Of a DNA stretch of 64,000 bases, positions 37,018 to 46,453 are shown piece after piece. The position numbers were made by a program, and so were the translations under genes. The stretch's first letter is position 1. Each line of letters opens with the position of its first letter. Below the pieces are notes generated by a model, which was not told the DNA's origin, searched no databases, and was given only the letters and a program-made list of their open reading frames with translations. The DNA comes from Barnesiella intestinihominis YIT 11860 (GTDB lineage Bacteria > Bacteroidota > Bacteroidia > Bacteroidales > Barnesiellaceae). The stretch is from positions 62,001 to 126,000 of the forward strand of contig NZ_JH815204.1 in NCBI RefSeq assembly GCF_000296465.1, written 5' to 3'.

Positions 37018-37195
37018 AAAGTCGTTCTTTCAGAATGTTCTATATTATTTCAAGATACAAAAGTAAAAAGGCTTTTGTACCAATCGGGTGCAAAAATATA
37101 AAATATTTTCCGAAAAAGATATTCTTCGGAGTCAAAGGTGTTTATGGTATTTGTCTCGAAAAGAAAGTTTTTTTGTTTTCGACATATTTCGTAAG

Positions 37196-38380
37196 CTATC
37201 GTTTAAGCCCGTCCACGGCGGAACGTAGTTGTTCGAGCGCTTTTTGCAAAACTGCGCGAGGTGTACCTACATTTAGCCGCATGTGTCCTTTGCCTTCGGG
37301 GCCGAACATTTCACCGTCGTTGAGTGCGAGTCTGGCTTTATCGACAAAAAGGTCGATGAGTGCATCGTGTTCGAGGTGAAGCCGTGTACAGTCGAGCCAT
37401 ACGATAAAGGATGCTTGCGGCCTGATGGCTTTGATGTCGGGAATATGACAATCGAGAAACTCTTCGACAAATAGTATATTTTGTTCGATGTAGGCTAACA
37501 TTTGTTCGCGCCATTCTCTACAATGGTTATAAGCGGCTTCGGTGGCTATGGTCGCCATGAATGTGGGTTCGTTCAGCTCGTTTGCCGTGAGCCAGTCGAA
37601 GAAGCGCTTACGAATCGTTTCGTTGGGAACAATGGCATAGGAGCTGACCAAGCCTGCGATGTTGAACGTCTTGGAAGGAGCTCCGAATGATATACTGTTT
37701 TGAGCCGCTGTTTCGGATACCGAGGCAAAAGGGTGATGTTTGGCTCCGAAGAGAGGCATATCGGCATGAATTTCATCGGCAATGATGAGTATGTTGTGCC
37801 GTGCACAGATTTCGGCGATTCGCTGTAATGTTTCCAACGGCCAAACCACTCCTCCGGGATTATGAGGATTACAGAGAATGAACAGCTTGCATTGGGAGTC
37901 GATGATCGATTCAAGGTGATCGAAGTCCATTTCGTAGTGGGAGCCGTTCCATTTGAGCGGATTATGTACAACCTGCCGACCGTTACTTTCGGGGACGGCC
38001 ATGAACGGTGTATAGACCGGAGTCTGTATGATGATTTTATCTCCGGGGTTACTAAATACATTGACTGCCAAGCCTATGCCCTTGACAATCCCGGGAATAT
38101 AGGTGATCCATTCTCTTTTTACTTTCCAGCCATGCAGGTAGTCGAGCCAATCGATAATGGATTGCCAATAGCTCGCAGGAGCCTCGGCATATCCGTAAAC
38201 CGGGTGTTGTAACCGGCGTACGAGAGCATCCGTTATACAGGGGGCGACCGCAAAATCCATGTCGGCAATCCATAAAGGAATGAGATCTTCCCGACCATAG
38301 CGCTCACAGAGAACATCGGTTTTCATAGCTCCGGTGTGATGCCGGTCGATAATTGTGTCGAAATCGTACTGAGAGGACAT
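37196..38380 (-). CDS. MalY/PatB-type PLP-dependent aminotransferase, probable cystathionine beta-lyase
   Basis: Fold-type I PLP enzyme of 394 residues. MalY/PatB members split cystathionine or cysteine by beta-elimination. Visible are PLWIADMDFAV near the N-terminus, the CNPHNPGG motif, ADEIHADM with the PLP aspartate, and the PLP lysine in SFGAPSKTFNIAGL. The C-terminal RLNVGTPR holds the carboxylate-binding arginine. The link with metH (methionine synthesis) is only by pathway, not by position. Monocistronic, with 41 bp to the porin gene upstream on the same strand. Confidence 0.9.
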   Translation of the reverse strand: MSSQYDFDTIIDRHHTGAMKTDVLCERYGREDLIPLWIADMDFAVAPCITDALVRRLQHPVYGYAEAPASYWQSIIDWLDYLHGWKVKREWITYIPGIVKGIGLAVNVFSNPGDKIIIQTPVYTPFMAVPESNGRQVVHNPLKWNGSHYEMDFDHLESIIDSQCKLFILCNPHNPGGVVWPLETLQRIAEICARHNILIIADEIHADMPLFGAKHHPFASVSETAAQNSISFGAPSKTFNIAGLVSSYAIVPNETIRKRFFDWLTANELNEPTFMATIATEAAYNHCREWREQMLAYIEQNILFVEEFLDCHIPDIKAIRPQASFIVWLDCTRLHLEHDALIDLFVDKARLALNDGEMFGPEGKGHMRLNVGTPRAVLQKALEQLRSAVDGLKR

Positions 38381-38421
38381 TTTATATACTGTTTAGGTGT
38401 TAGGTTGCTTATGTCGATTTG

Positions 38422-39699
38422 TCAAAAGCCGAGTTCTATCTGAAATCTTAATTGCCAGCGATTATAATCGGAATCGACAAATTCATTTTTGTAATTGTAA
38501 GACAGGTCGGCTTGTACTTTTAATCTGTGATCTATCAGATATTTCGTGACACCGAACGTCGATTGGTTGTGACTGCGATAATTGGCATAAGGCTGTACTT
38601 CTTTATCCGGCATGATGGTAGAGTTTCTCAATGCGATTTCCCAATTGGAACGAAAGAGATAACTTGCCTGTACGTTGAGCCCCATTCCAGTGAGGACATA
38701 TTGTTCTACATTTTCGCCCGATTTAATGAGCGGAGAGGAAGATGATATACGCCCCATGAAATCGGTATAAAAAGCAAATCCTTGATATTTGAAGATGAAG
38801 TCGACAAAATAGGAAGAAAGGTTACGGGTCTGGTCAAACAGTAATTTGTCCCCATTGGAACCTTGTGCCCGAAGAGCTCGGTCGTTATAGCTGTATGCTC
38901 CCGCTAAAAGGATTTTGGGCGTTTGTTCTCGTTCATAATCGCCTTCCATAGCATCTCCTTTCCCGGTGAATCGTCCCAGTGGGAATAGTTCTATGCGTCC
39001 CGTATATGCGAGTCCACTCCCTTTATTGTTTCCCCAGTTTCTGCCTTCTCCGGTAGTAATAGAGGCTTTGGCCGCTAAATCCAAAGAGCCGAATAGATGT
39101 TGATTGTATTCTCCGAAGATACCGAAATCGCGGTCGAGATTGAATTCGGAGTTTACAATGGAACGATCTACGAATTGTAGGGCACTCGAAGAGTTTATTC
39201 GGGCGCGATTCGCCCGTATTTTGGTTTGTCCGAAACCGATATTCCATGTCGAGTTGGGAACGTAGTAAATCATTGCGTCGCGTACGATGTTGTTGTTCCC
39301 ATTGGGCAGCGTTTTCATATCGTAAGGCGAGAAGCCTAACTGAACTAAATAGGTGAGTTTGGGTGTATAGATATATCCATCGAAACGTAACCTGAGCCGT
39401 TTGACGCGGGCGTCGATATCCTGAGCCTCGAATTTCTCGTTGAAGTCGATATCGACCAAATTTTGCATGCGAATGCGCATCGTGAGTTTATAGCTTTTGT
39501 TTTTAGGTTGGAAAGATATACCGTTCCCGACTTCTATATCGGGCATGTGCATTCGTATTTTTTCTAATTCATCGGCATAATCGGTATCGGAGGTGCGGAC
39601 CGTGGTCGAATCGTTCCCGATGATAAATGTCTTTGCGGATGCAGATAGCATGAATAGCGAGAGAAATATTCCCGATAGAAATAATCGTTGATAATTCAT
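38422..39699 (-). CDS. Porin of the phosphate-selective OprO/OprP type
   Basis: Outer-membrane porin. The start at 39699 (MNYQRLFLSGIFLSLFMLSA) gives a clean signal peptide; an ATG at 39729 is also in frame. A short coiled helix (DELEKIRMHM) precedes the barrel. The family hallmarks are YKLTMRIRMQNLVD, RVKRLRLRFDGYIYTPKLTY and QLGFSPYDM, where basic residues line the channel. The C-terminus RWQLRFQIELGF is a terminal strand closing in Phe. The anion preference is inferred from the family, not shown here. Confidence 0.85.
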   Translation of the reverse strand: MNYQRLFLSGIFLSLFMLSASAKTFIIGNDSTTVRTSDTDYADELEKIRMHMPDIEVGNGISFQPKNKSYKLTMRIRMQNLVDIDFNEKFEAQDIDARVKRLRLRFDGYIYTPKLTYLVQLGFSPYDMKTLPNGNNNIVRDAMIYYVPNSTWNIGFGQTKIRANRARINSSSALQFVDRSIVNSEFNLDRDFGIFGEYNQHLFGSLDLAAKASITTGEGRNWGNNKGSGLAYTGRIELFPLGRFTGKGDAMEGDYEREQTPKILLAGAYSYNDRALRAQGSNGDKLLFDQTRNLSSYFVDFIFKYQGFAFYTDFMGRISSSSPLIKSGENVEQYVLTGMGLNVQASYLFRSNWEIALRNSTIMPDKEVQPYANYRSHNQSTFGVTKYLIDHRLKVQADLSYNYKNEFVDSDYNRWQLRFQIELGF

Positions 39700-39978
39700 A
39701 ACGTTGTTTGATTTGATTTTGAAATTCATGCTACAAAAATTGAATGTGATTTTGAAATAGATTTGAAATACTTGGAATATTATTAAAAATATTCATTTTT
39801 ATTGGTGCATTTTGTTTCTTCGATAAGGCGTTTTTTCTGTGTAAATTTCGACAAAAGGAATATTTTTGAAATTTTTCATACCTTTATTTTAAATTGCTCC
39901 AAAATTACAACCAATGTGTCAATATTCCAAAGACCGTTTCTGAAATTTCGACAATGGGGGGAATCGATTCAAATAAAA

Positions 39979-40013
39979 AAAGTCCATAGCGTATATATTA
40001 CGCTATGGACTTT
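39979..40013 (-). terminator. Terminator of tRNA-Ser
   Basis: On the minus strand AAAGTCCATAGCG and CGCTATGGACTTT pair, followed by TTTTATTT. Confidence 0.85.
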
Positions 40014-40020
40014 GCATTTG

Positions 40021-40107
40021 CGGAAGGAGGGGGATTCGAACCCCCGGTACCCATTCGAGTACGTCAGTTTAGCAAACTGGTGGTTTCAGCCACTCACCCA
40101 TCCTTCC
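40021..40107 (-). tRNA. tRNA-Ser (anticodon GCT)
   Basis: Type II tRNA with a long variable arm. Acceptor GGAAGGA/TCCTTCC, anticodon loop TTGCTAA with GCT, variable stem from GTACTCG to GGGTAC, T arm GGGGG TTCGAAT CCCCC. Discriminator G, CCA not encoded. It decodes AGC and AGU. Confidence 0.95.
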
Positions 40108-40214
40108 AAAGGACGATTTGTCGTTGACGCCATTTTTTCAAATGCAGCGCAAAGATAAGCGGAATATTTGAAACAGCAAACTTTTTCGCATTATTTTATT
40201 TCGGGAATAATCGT

Positions 40215-40222
40215 TACTTTTG
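40215..40222 (+). promoter_or_regulatory. -7 element of mltG
   Basis: TACTTTTG, about 42 nt before the chosen mltG start. Confidence 0.4.
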
Positions 40223-40263
40223 TCCCGTCAAGGTGCTTTTGCGCTGTGTATAATCGGATTATT

Positions 40264-41304
40264 ATGTCGAATGTGAATAAAGGTATAAAGATATTTGCTT
40301 GGATAACAGGAGGGCTTATTTTGATTCTCGCATGTTTGTTTATTCCGGTAATGAAGAGTTATTTGTATGATCCTGTTATTACCGAACAAACGGTGTGCTA
40401 TGTTTATCCGAAGTGGAATGATGTTCAGCTCGATAGTGCTTTGCATTCGGTGATTCCAGATGAGAATTCGATCCCGAGAGTAAAACGTTTGCTGTCGTTT
40501 TATAAATTCGATTCTAATGTTCGTGTAGGAGCTTATCGGCTTCATGCCGGTATGACAGCTCGGCAGATGGCTTTGAAATTGTCGAGGGGAAGCCAATCTC
40601 CCATACGAGTTACATTTAATAACGTACGCACTCTCGAACAATTGGCCGAAAGGGTATCGGGGCAGTTGTTTTTTTCGAAAGAGGAGTTGTTGGCTTTGCT
40701 GTACAACGATAGTGTTTGTGCGGATTTAGGTTTTACGAAAGCGACTCTCCCGGCTTTGTTTTTGCCGGATACTTATGAGTTTTACTGGACTGTGACTCCC
40801 GAATCTTTTTTACAGAAGATGAAGCGGGAGTATCGCATTTATTGGGAAGGAAAGCGGGAGCAACAGGCAAAGCGGTGGGGATTGACTCCTGTGGAGGTAG
40901 CGACTCTGGCTTCGATCGTAGAGGAAGAGACTAACAAACGTGATGAAATGGGAAAGGTTGCGGGTCTTTATATGAACCGATTGCGTAAAGGCATGCCTTT
41001 GCAGGCAGACCCTACGGTAAAATTTGCCCACGGGGATTTTTCGCTGAAACGCATATTGAATGTTCATTTGACCATAGAATCGCCATATAATACTTATCGG
41101 GTTACGGGATTGCCTCCCGGCCCTATACGGATTCCTTCGAAACAGGCTATCAATGCCGTGCTGACACATACACCGAACGGGTATTTTTATATGTGCGCCA
41201 AAGAGGATTTTTCGGGCTATCATAATTTTGCCGTGACTTTGGCAGAGCATCAACGAAATGCAATTCGATACCAGCAAGCATTGAACAGACTCGGAATACG
41301 TTGA
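40264..41304 (+). CDS. mltG: Endolytic murein transglycosylase MltG
   Basis: Inner-membrane lytic transglycosylase that cuts nascent glycan strands and limits their length. The start at 40264 gives MSNVNKGIKIFAWITGGLIL, a single N-terminal membrane helix. A LysM-like region follows (YRLHAGMTARQMALKLSRG, RTLEQLAERVSGQL). The YceG domain has LPALFLPDTYEFYWT, the catalytic glutamate in IVEEETNKRDEMG, GLYMNRLRKGMPLQADPTV and SPYNTYRVTGLPPGPI. 346 residues from this start. The upstream extension of the frame begins with TTG and lacks a membrane-start logic. Confidence 0.95.
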   Translation: MSNVNKGIKIFAWITGGLILILACLFIPVMKSYLYDPVITEQTVCYVYPKWNDVQLDSALHSVIPDENSIPRVKRLLSFYKFDSNVRVGAYRLHAGMTARQMALKLSRGSQSPIRVTFNNVRTLEQLAERVSGQLFFSKEELLALLYNDSVCADLGFTKATLPALFLPDTYEFYWTVTPESFLQKMKREYRIYWEGKREQQAKRWGLTPVEVATLASIVEEETNKRDEMGKVAGLYMNRLRKGMPLQADPTVKFAHGDFSLKRILNVHLTIESPYNTYRVTGLPPGPIRIPSKQAINAVLTHTPNGYFYMCAKEDFSGYHNFAVTLAEHQRNAIRYQQALNRLGIR

Positions 41305-41319
41305 TGGGGGAATGTAAAT

Positions 41320-41351
41320 AGTAAAGCCTCGTCTCACGACGGGGCTTTACT
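41320..41351. terminator. Hairpin after mltG
   Basis: AGTAAAGCCTCGTC pairs with GACGGGGCTTTACT over a short loop. The T tract is weak. Confidence 0.65.
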
Positions 41352-41363
41352 ACTTGAAATATA

Positions 41364-41564
41364 TCAAAAACAAGAAAGAGGATAATGTTTATTACAGGAA
41401 TAAACAAAGGATAATATAATACCAATGAAACACACAAAAAACAAGAATATTATCGTATAAATTAACTCTTCCAGACCGGAGATTTTGGCTCGACGGAAGC
41501 GACGCTTCGCTTCTTTTTCCCTAAGGAGAGCCGTTTCTTTCCCGGTTTCGATAATAAAACACAC
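41364..41564 (-). CDS. Possible small membrane protein (66 residues)
   Basis: Basic N-terminal half (REKEAKRRFRRAK) followed by one hydrophobic helix (YTIIFLFFVCFIGIILSFVY). It lies downstream of dnaB on the same strand. No family recognised; the helix is persuasive but the frame is short, so it may be spurious. Confidence 0.35.
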   Translation of the reverse strand: MCFIIETGKETALLREKEAKRRFRRAKISGLEELIYTIIFLFFVCFIGIILSFVYSCNKHYPLSCF

Positions 41565-41607
41565 TCGTATTGCAAAAAGTTTTTATCCGGAGCGATTTTA
41601 GTATATT

Positions 41608-41757
41608 TTAATAATTCGAGATTTCTTCTACGGGAGGAGGCATAGGGGTATCGGTATCATCGTCTATCCAAATGGCCAATGTGAGCCAATATAACAGTAG
41701 TGCGATAGCTATGCCTACACCTATCGCAGTCCAGATTTTTTGTCGTTTTTTCTCCAT
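41608..41757 (-). CDS. Small single-helix membrane protein (49 residues)
   Basis: Reads MEKKRQKIWTAIGVGIAIAL, then LLYWLTLAIW and an acidic/proline tail ending in SNY. The basic N-terminus, single membrane helix and acidic tail suggest an inner-membrane peptide with the tail outside. It follows dnaB by about 50 nt on the same strand, so it is probably cotranscribed. Function unknown. Confidence 0.6.
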   Translation of the reverse strand: MEKKRQKIWTAIGVGIAIALLLYWLTLAIWIDDDTDTPMPPPVEEISNY

Positions 41758-41809
41758 ACTATATTAGTTATTCGAAAGAATAACATCGGTCGGGAGATAA
41801 AAGTTCTTT

Positions 41810-43366
41810 TTAGAAGGGTATATCGTTATTGGACGAACCGGGGGGATTCAGGAAATCGGGGTTCCCAGACAGTGGCGCTGCCGATGGTGTGCTCGTGTCG
41901 GGAGTATTGAACTTCGAGGTTACCGGTGCACTGAAATCGGTCAGTCGGGTGTCTTCGTCGTAATTTTGGAATCGAGCCAGATAAGAGACGAATTTCATAT
42001 TCACGGTATCGGTCGCACCGCTACGGTGTTTGGCTATGATAAATTCTGCCAAGCCTTCGATGCTGTTTCCATTGGCATCTTCCTTGGACCGCGTATAATA
42101 TTCGGGACGGTGTATAAAGCAAACCATATCGGCATCTTGCTCGATAGCTCCCGATTCACGCAAGTCGGAAAGTTGCGGGCGTTTCCCTTCTTTACCGTCT
42201 TTGTCGTTACCCCGGGATTCCACACTACGATTTAACTGGGACAGGGCGATGATAGGTATTTGAAGCTCTTTTGCCAATTGTTTGAGCGAACGAGATATGG
42301 TGCTGACTTCTTGTTCTCGGCTCCCGAAGGACATACCGCTAGCGTTCATCAGTTGCAAGTAGTCTATGATGATGATTTTGATTCCGTGCTCGCGAACCAA
42401 TCGGCGTGCTTTTGTCCTAAGTTCAAAAACGGAAAGGCTGGGGGTATCGTCTATATATATAGGAGCGTTCCTCAGTATTTCGATACGAGACATGAGCCGT
42501 TCCCATTCGAACGGGGCCAACTGTCCGCTTTTGATTTTATCGCCGGGGATTTCGCAAGTGTTGATGATGAGACGATTGACAAGCTGGACATTGGACATTT
42601 CGAGCGAGAAGATAGCCACCGGCGTGTTATAGCTGACAGCCATGTTCTTTGCCATAGAAAGGACGAATGCCGTTTTTCCCATAGCGGGACGGGCGGCGAT
42701 AATGATGAGGTCGGAATTTTGCCAACCGGAAGTAATTTTGTCGATGTCGTGAAACCCGGTTTGCAGTCCGCTCAATCCGTCACTTCGATTGGCTGCTATT
42801 TGAATTTGTCTGATAGCTTCGCTCAGTACCGGGTCTATTTGAGTAACGTCTTTTTTCAGGTTACGTTGGGAAATTTCAAAGAGTTTCCCCTCGGCTTCCT
42901 GCATAAGGTCATCTACGTCGTTGGTCTCGTCAAAGGCCTTGTTGAGTATTTCGCTGGAAAATTCGATTAATTCCCGAGCCAAATATTTTTGGGCTACGAT
43001 GCGGGCATGGTATTCGATGTGCGCCGCCGATGCTACACGTCCGGTAAGTTCGGAAATACGGAGGGCTCCGCCGACTTCATCGAGCTTTCCGTCGAGTCGC
43101 AGTTGCTCGGTGACGGTGAGCATGTCAATGGGGCGTTGTTGTGCTCCCAACCGGGATATTGCACTATAAATGAGCTGGTTGGTCGGCTCATAGAAACACT
43201 CTGGCTTTAAGATGTCGCAAACGGTGGTATAGGCATCTTTTTCGAGCATGAGAGCTCCCAACACGGCTTCTTCGAGCTCTTTGTCCTGAGGTTGTAGCTT
43301 GCCTTGTTCCGAAACTTTCGGAGCGTAGGCTTTTTTCTGGCGAGTGTAATTTCTTCGAGTTTCCAT
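41810..43366 (-). CDS. dnaB: Replicative DNA helicase DnaB
   Basis: Hexameric 5'-3' helicase of the replication fork. Start chosen at 43366 (METRRNYTRQKKAYAP), 518 residues; the upstream frame begins without a good start. The N-terminal domain (LEEAVLGALMLEK) is followed by a RecA-like domain with Walker A ARPAMGKTAF, Walker B IIIIDYLQLM and SQLNRSVESR, with a Gln/Arg finger region (RESGAIEQDADMVCFIHR). A Pro/Ser/Asn-rich tail ends DIPF. No intein. Confidence 0.97.
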   Translation of the reverse strand: METRRNYTRQKKAYAPKVSEQGKLQPQDKELEEAVLGALMLEKDAYTTVCDILKPECFYEPTNQLIYSAISRLGAQQRPIDMLTVTEQLRLDGKLDEVGGALRISELTGRVASAAHIEYHARIVAQKYLARELIEFSSEILNKAFDETNDVDDLMQEAEGKLFEISQRNLKKDVTQIDPVLSEAIRQIQIAANRSDGLSGLQTGFHDIDKITSGWQNSDLIIIAARPAMGKTAFVLSMAKNMAVSYNTPVAIFSLEMSNVQLVNRLIINTCEIPGDKIKSGQLAPFEWERLMSRIEILRNAPIYIDDTPSLSVFELRTKARRLVREHGIKIIIIDYLQLMNASGMSFGSREQEVSTISRSLKQLAKELQIPIIALSQLNRSVESRGNDKDGKEGKRPQLSDLRESGAIEQDADMVCFIHRPEYYTRSKEDANGNSIEGLAEFIIAKHRSGATDTVNMKFVSYLARFQNYDEDTRLTDFSAPVTSKFNTPDTSTPSAAPLSGNPDFLNPPGSSNNDIPF

Positions 43367-43472
43367 GCAGCAATTCTTTCCCGTTACAAAAGTAGTCAAT
43401 CTTTCTGCTATCGGGAAATTTGGTGAGTGAATCTTATAATGAACTTTTCAACAGGCGGATATTTCCGATTAA

Positions 43473-44771
43473 TTACAGGGCCGGTGTCGTATCGGGGTAT
43501 TTCGCCATTTGCTTTTCACAATATTTTTGGAATAGCTTCCAATCGTAATAAGGTGCATATTCCGAATCGATGGGTAATTTTGTTTCTTGTTCATTGAACA
43601 ATACTTTCACGAGTATTTTCCCATCGGTATTTTTATAAAGTATCCATTGGATATTCGTCGCCATAGGATTGTATTTGAAGTCTTGCCAAACCTCGGTTAC
43701 TTTTTCGGGATCGGCTTCTACAACGGCTGCATTCTCAATGCCTAACAGGGCGAGTAAAGGAATTGTATTTTCACCGTGTGCAAAACGTAAATTGGCTTCG
43801 ACACCGTTTCCGTCGATCGCCGCTTGCGATGTAGCCAACATGTCTTTTAACAGAGGTTTCGCAATGGCGACAGGAAGTCCTTTTCCGGGAATGGAGTTGG
43901 CTTTACGCAGGTATTGCGATAGATTGTTCGCGCTCCACAAATCGAATTTTTCTTCTTCTGTGAACCACGGATACAGGGATATGTCGTAGTCGGTATTCGG
44001 TAATATGATGGTTAAAGCGTATAGGTGGGTCATGAATGTAATAGGATCGGGTATGATTTGCTCCCACCCTTTCTTGAATATACGGTCGATAAGCCTTGTG
44101 GGTGTATGCTTTTCCTGATAGGCTCGGAGTATCTTTTTCCATGAGCCTTTCGAGAGATATTGTTGGTATTCTTTTCCTTTGAAGAATCGCAGGGTATTGT
44201 CATATCCGTTGCTGGGATCCATAGAAAACTCCGCCGTGGGGGTATAACCTCTCATTTCTGCGACGAATGCCGCCATACTCGCCATAGAGCGTGGAACCGT
44301 GGTCGATTGTGCCACAAGGGTCACTTTGCCGTCCTGAGGTGTAAACGCCGGACGAAAGCGGTGATACATGCGACGAGCCATATCCCGGTGTTGTCGGGCT
44401 CCGAGCGGAGTGAGGTCTCCCCAGCGATGATTCATCAAATGGTAGATGGTGTCGATTTGATTGCGCAGCAGTTTGCCTTCCCGGGTTAAAAGGTTCAAAG
44501 AATCGGCTTTATTCATTAGTTTGTACAGGTTCGGAACCATGCTTTTTGAATCGTGGGTGCGTGAACCGTGTCGAGCTATATGATCGATGTGAAACGGTAT
44601 GAAATCTTTTGGAGCCGGGGTGTCTGTGGTGTCGTTGCAATAATAAACAGAAGCCGTACTACCGAAAAATTGTGGATTTTGATGTAGAAAATCTTTTATA
44701 GAATTTTGCCCGAAAGAGATTGCAGATAGGCATAAAAGGATAGTACCGGCGGTGAGGGTTCTTTTTTTCAT
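43473..44771 (-). CDS. Histidine acid phosphatase, multiple inositol polyphosphate phosphatase (MINPP)-like
   Basis: Exported phosphatase of the branch 2 histidine phosphatase family; related gut enzymes dephosphorylate phytate. The start at 44771 gives signal peptide MKKRTLTAGTILLCLSAISF and 432 residues. RHGSR at 67-71 carries the phosphohistidine H68. The proton-donor motif reads HGEN (332-335), where MINPP enzymes usually have HAE; if functional, E334 would be the donor. The upstream long frame is AT-rich leader, not coding. Divergent from ispE. The substrate is inferred from the family. Confidence 0.78.
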   Translation of the reverse strand: MKKRTLTAGTILLCLSAISFGQNSIKDFLHQNPQFFGSTASVYYCNDTTDTPAPKDFIPFHIDHIARHGSRTHDSKSMVPNLYKLMNKADSLNLLTREGKLLRNQIDTIYHLMNHRWGDLTPLGARQHRDMARRMYHRFRPAFTPQDGKVTLVAQSTTVPRSMASMAAFVAEMRGYTPTAEFSMDPSNGYDNTLRFFKGKEYQQYLSKGSWKKILRAYQEKHTPTRLIDRIFKKGWEQIIPDPITFMTHLYALTIILPNTDYDISLYPWFTEEEKFDLWSANNLSQYLRKANSIPGKGLPVAIAKPLLKDMLATSQAAIDGNGVEANLRFAHGENTIPLLALLGIENAAVVEADPEKVTEVWQDFKYNPMATNIQWILYKNTDGKILVKVLFNEQETKLPIDSEYAPYYDWKLFQKYCEKQMAKYPDTTPAL

Positions 44772-44912
44772 TTGTTTCTGTTTTTCTATTATGTCGGTAA
44801 AATTATAATAAATTTTCTCTTCGATGAAATTTTTATTCTTTTTTAGAGTGGAGTTGCCTATGTGACTGAGAATGGTTATTTTCGCAAAGATTCTCGAAAA
44901 ACAAGGATATAG
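44772..44912. promoter_or_regulatory. Divergent promoter region of the phosphatase and ispE
   Basis: 141 bp, AT-rich. TATTTTCG about 40 nt before ispE resembles a -7 element on the plus strand; no strong minus-strand element. Confidence 0.4.
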
Positions 44913-45731
44913 ATGATTAGATTTCCCAATGCAAAAATCAATTTGGGGTTGCGTATCGTAGCCCGTCGTCCCGATGGTTATCACAATATAGAGACGGTAT
45001 TTTATCCCGTTCAGTTACAAGATGCTTTGGAGATTGTTCCAACGTCGCAACAGGAGACGGAGTTGTCTTTGTCGGGAATTGTCATAGACGGTGATCCCCA
45101 GAATAATTTGGTGATGAAAGCGTGGCGAAGATTGAGCCATCGTTTTTCGTTACCCCCGATATCTATTTATCTCCATAAAGCCATACCCTTTGGTGCTGGG
45201 TTAGGAGGTGGTTCTTCCGATGCCGCTTTTTTGTTCGCGATGGTGAGAGATTATTTTCGTTTGCCGTTGAGCGATGACGAGCTTGACAAGGAAGCTGCTT
45301 CTCTGGGAGCCGATTGCCCATTTTTCTTGCATAATAAACCTTTATTAGCCAAAGGAATAGGCGATGAGTTCGAGCCGATCGAATTGTCGTTGAAGTCCTA
45401 TCGAATCGTATTGGTAAAGCCTTCTGTCTCCGTGCCTACGTCGGTGGCTTATTCGTTGGTTACTCCGGTATTGCCGGAAGAGTCGGTGAGGGATACCGTT
45501 TCCCGTCCGGTCGAGGAGTGGAGAGGTAGATTGATCAATGACTTTGAAGAAAGTGTGTTTGCCCGATTTCCGGAAATAGGAGAGATAAAGGATCGTTTAT
45601 ATGAACAGGGAGCTGTATATGCATCTATGTCCGGTTCGGGTTCTTCGGTATTTGCCCTATTCGATAAAGAAGTCGATCTTGCCGATTGTTATCCGGGGTG
45701 TTTTGTTTGGACTGGAATTTGTGAAGTATAG
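44913..45731 (+). CDS. ispE: 4-diphosphocytidyl-2-C-methyl-D-erythritol kinase (EC 2.7.1.148)
   Basis: GHMP kinase of the MEP pathway to isoprenoids; it phosphorylates the 2-hydroxyl of CDP-methylerythritol. Motif 1 is FPNAKINLGLRIVARRPDGYH, split here as an N-terminal catalytic segment; motif 2 is PFGAGLGGGSSDAA; motif 3 is SGSGSSVFALF. SLGADCPFFL also fits. 272 residues. The next gene begins 27 nt on, so cotranscription with the regulator is likely. Confidence 0.96.
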   Translation: MIRFPNAKINLGLRIVARRPDGYHNIETVFYPVQLQDALEIVPTSQQETELSLSGIVIDGDPQNNLVMKAWRRLSHRFSLPPISIYLHKAIPFGAGLGGGSSDAAFLFAMVRDYFRLPLSDDELDKEAASLGADCPFFLHNKPLLAKGIGDEFEPIELSLKSYRIVLVKPSVSVPTSVAYSLVTPVLPEESVRDTVSRPVEEWRGRLINDFEESVFARFPEIGEIKDRLYEQGAVYASMSGSGSSVFALFDKEVDLADCYPGCFVWTGICEV

Positions 45732-45758
45732 CGTATAAAATCGTTTTTGAAAAAGAGA

Positions 45759-46343
45759 ATGATCGAAGATTGTTACATGACCGGTATTATAGATAAGATA
45801 AATTCTTTATATCCGATTTCCGATGATACGATACGGACATTGAAAGAGAGCATGACTTTGTGCCGTTTTCCCAAGAAGTATCAGTTGATAAGGGCGGGCA
45901 TGTATTGTAAATCGGCTTATTTTATAGGGAAGGGAATGACTCGCTCGTTTTGGTTGGTGAACGGAGAAGAGATAACGACTTCTTTTTCGTGTGAGGGCGG
46001 AATCGTGTTCAGTATGGACGAACTCTATTATAACAAGATGAGCGAAGAATTTGTGGAGACCCTTGAAGATGTAGTCGTTTATAGAATATCTCTGGATAAA
46101 TTGCGTCGGCTGTTCGAAACGAATATCGAACTGGCTAATTGGGGGCGGATTATTCATCAAGACGAGTACCGGCGTTTGCATCGCTCCCATAAGGAACGTT
46201 TGACTTTATCGGCAAAAGAACGGTATGAGGAGTTCAGGCAGCAATTCCCTCAGGTGAACCAGCGAGCTCAACTTGGGTATATCGCATCGTATTTGGGTAT
46301 AACACTCTCGACGCTCAGTCGTCTCAGGGGAGCCCGAAAATGA
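45759..46343 (+). CDS. Crp/Fnr-type transcriptional regulator
   Basis: Cytosolic regulator with an N-terminal cNMP-binding-like beta roll and a C-terminal helix-turn-helix. Start chosen at 45759 (MIEDCYMTG); the TTG twelve bases upstream is unlikely. The sensor domain includes LIRAGMYCKSAYFIGKGMTR and TTSFSCEGGIVFS; the HTH reads AQLGYIASYLGITLSTLSRL. No Cys cluster for iron-sulfur, and the phosphate-binding loop of true CRP is missing, so the ligand is unknown. It is followed after about 110 bp by an acyltransferase gene, which could be a target. Confidence 0.88.
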   Translation: MIEDCYMTGIIDKINSLYPISDDTIRTLKESMTLCRFPKKYQLIRAGMYCKSAYFIGKGMTRSFWLVNGEEITTSFSCEGGIVFSMDELYYNKMSEEFVETLEDVVVYRISLDKLRRLFETNIELANWGRIIHQDEYRRLHRSHKERLTLSAKERYEEFRQQFPQVNQRAQLGYIASYLGITLSTLSRLRGARK

Positions 46344-46395
46344 CCTTTCGGAGGATTTTTTGACATAGGACAAATTTTAAATTATATAAGTCCTG

Positions 46396-46403
46396 TAATT
46401 TTG
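46396..46403 (+). promoter_or_regulatory. -7 element of the acyltransferase gene
   Basis: TAATTTTG, 50 nt before the start; -33 not visible. Confidence 0.4.
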
Positions 46404-46453
46404 CCGTAATATTAATCATCACTAAAATCAAAAATCTAAATTACCAATTCATT

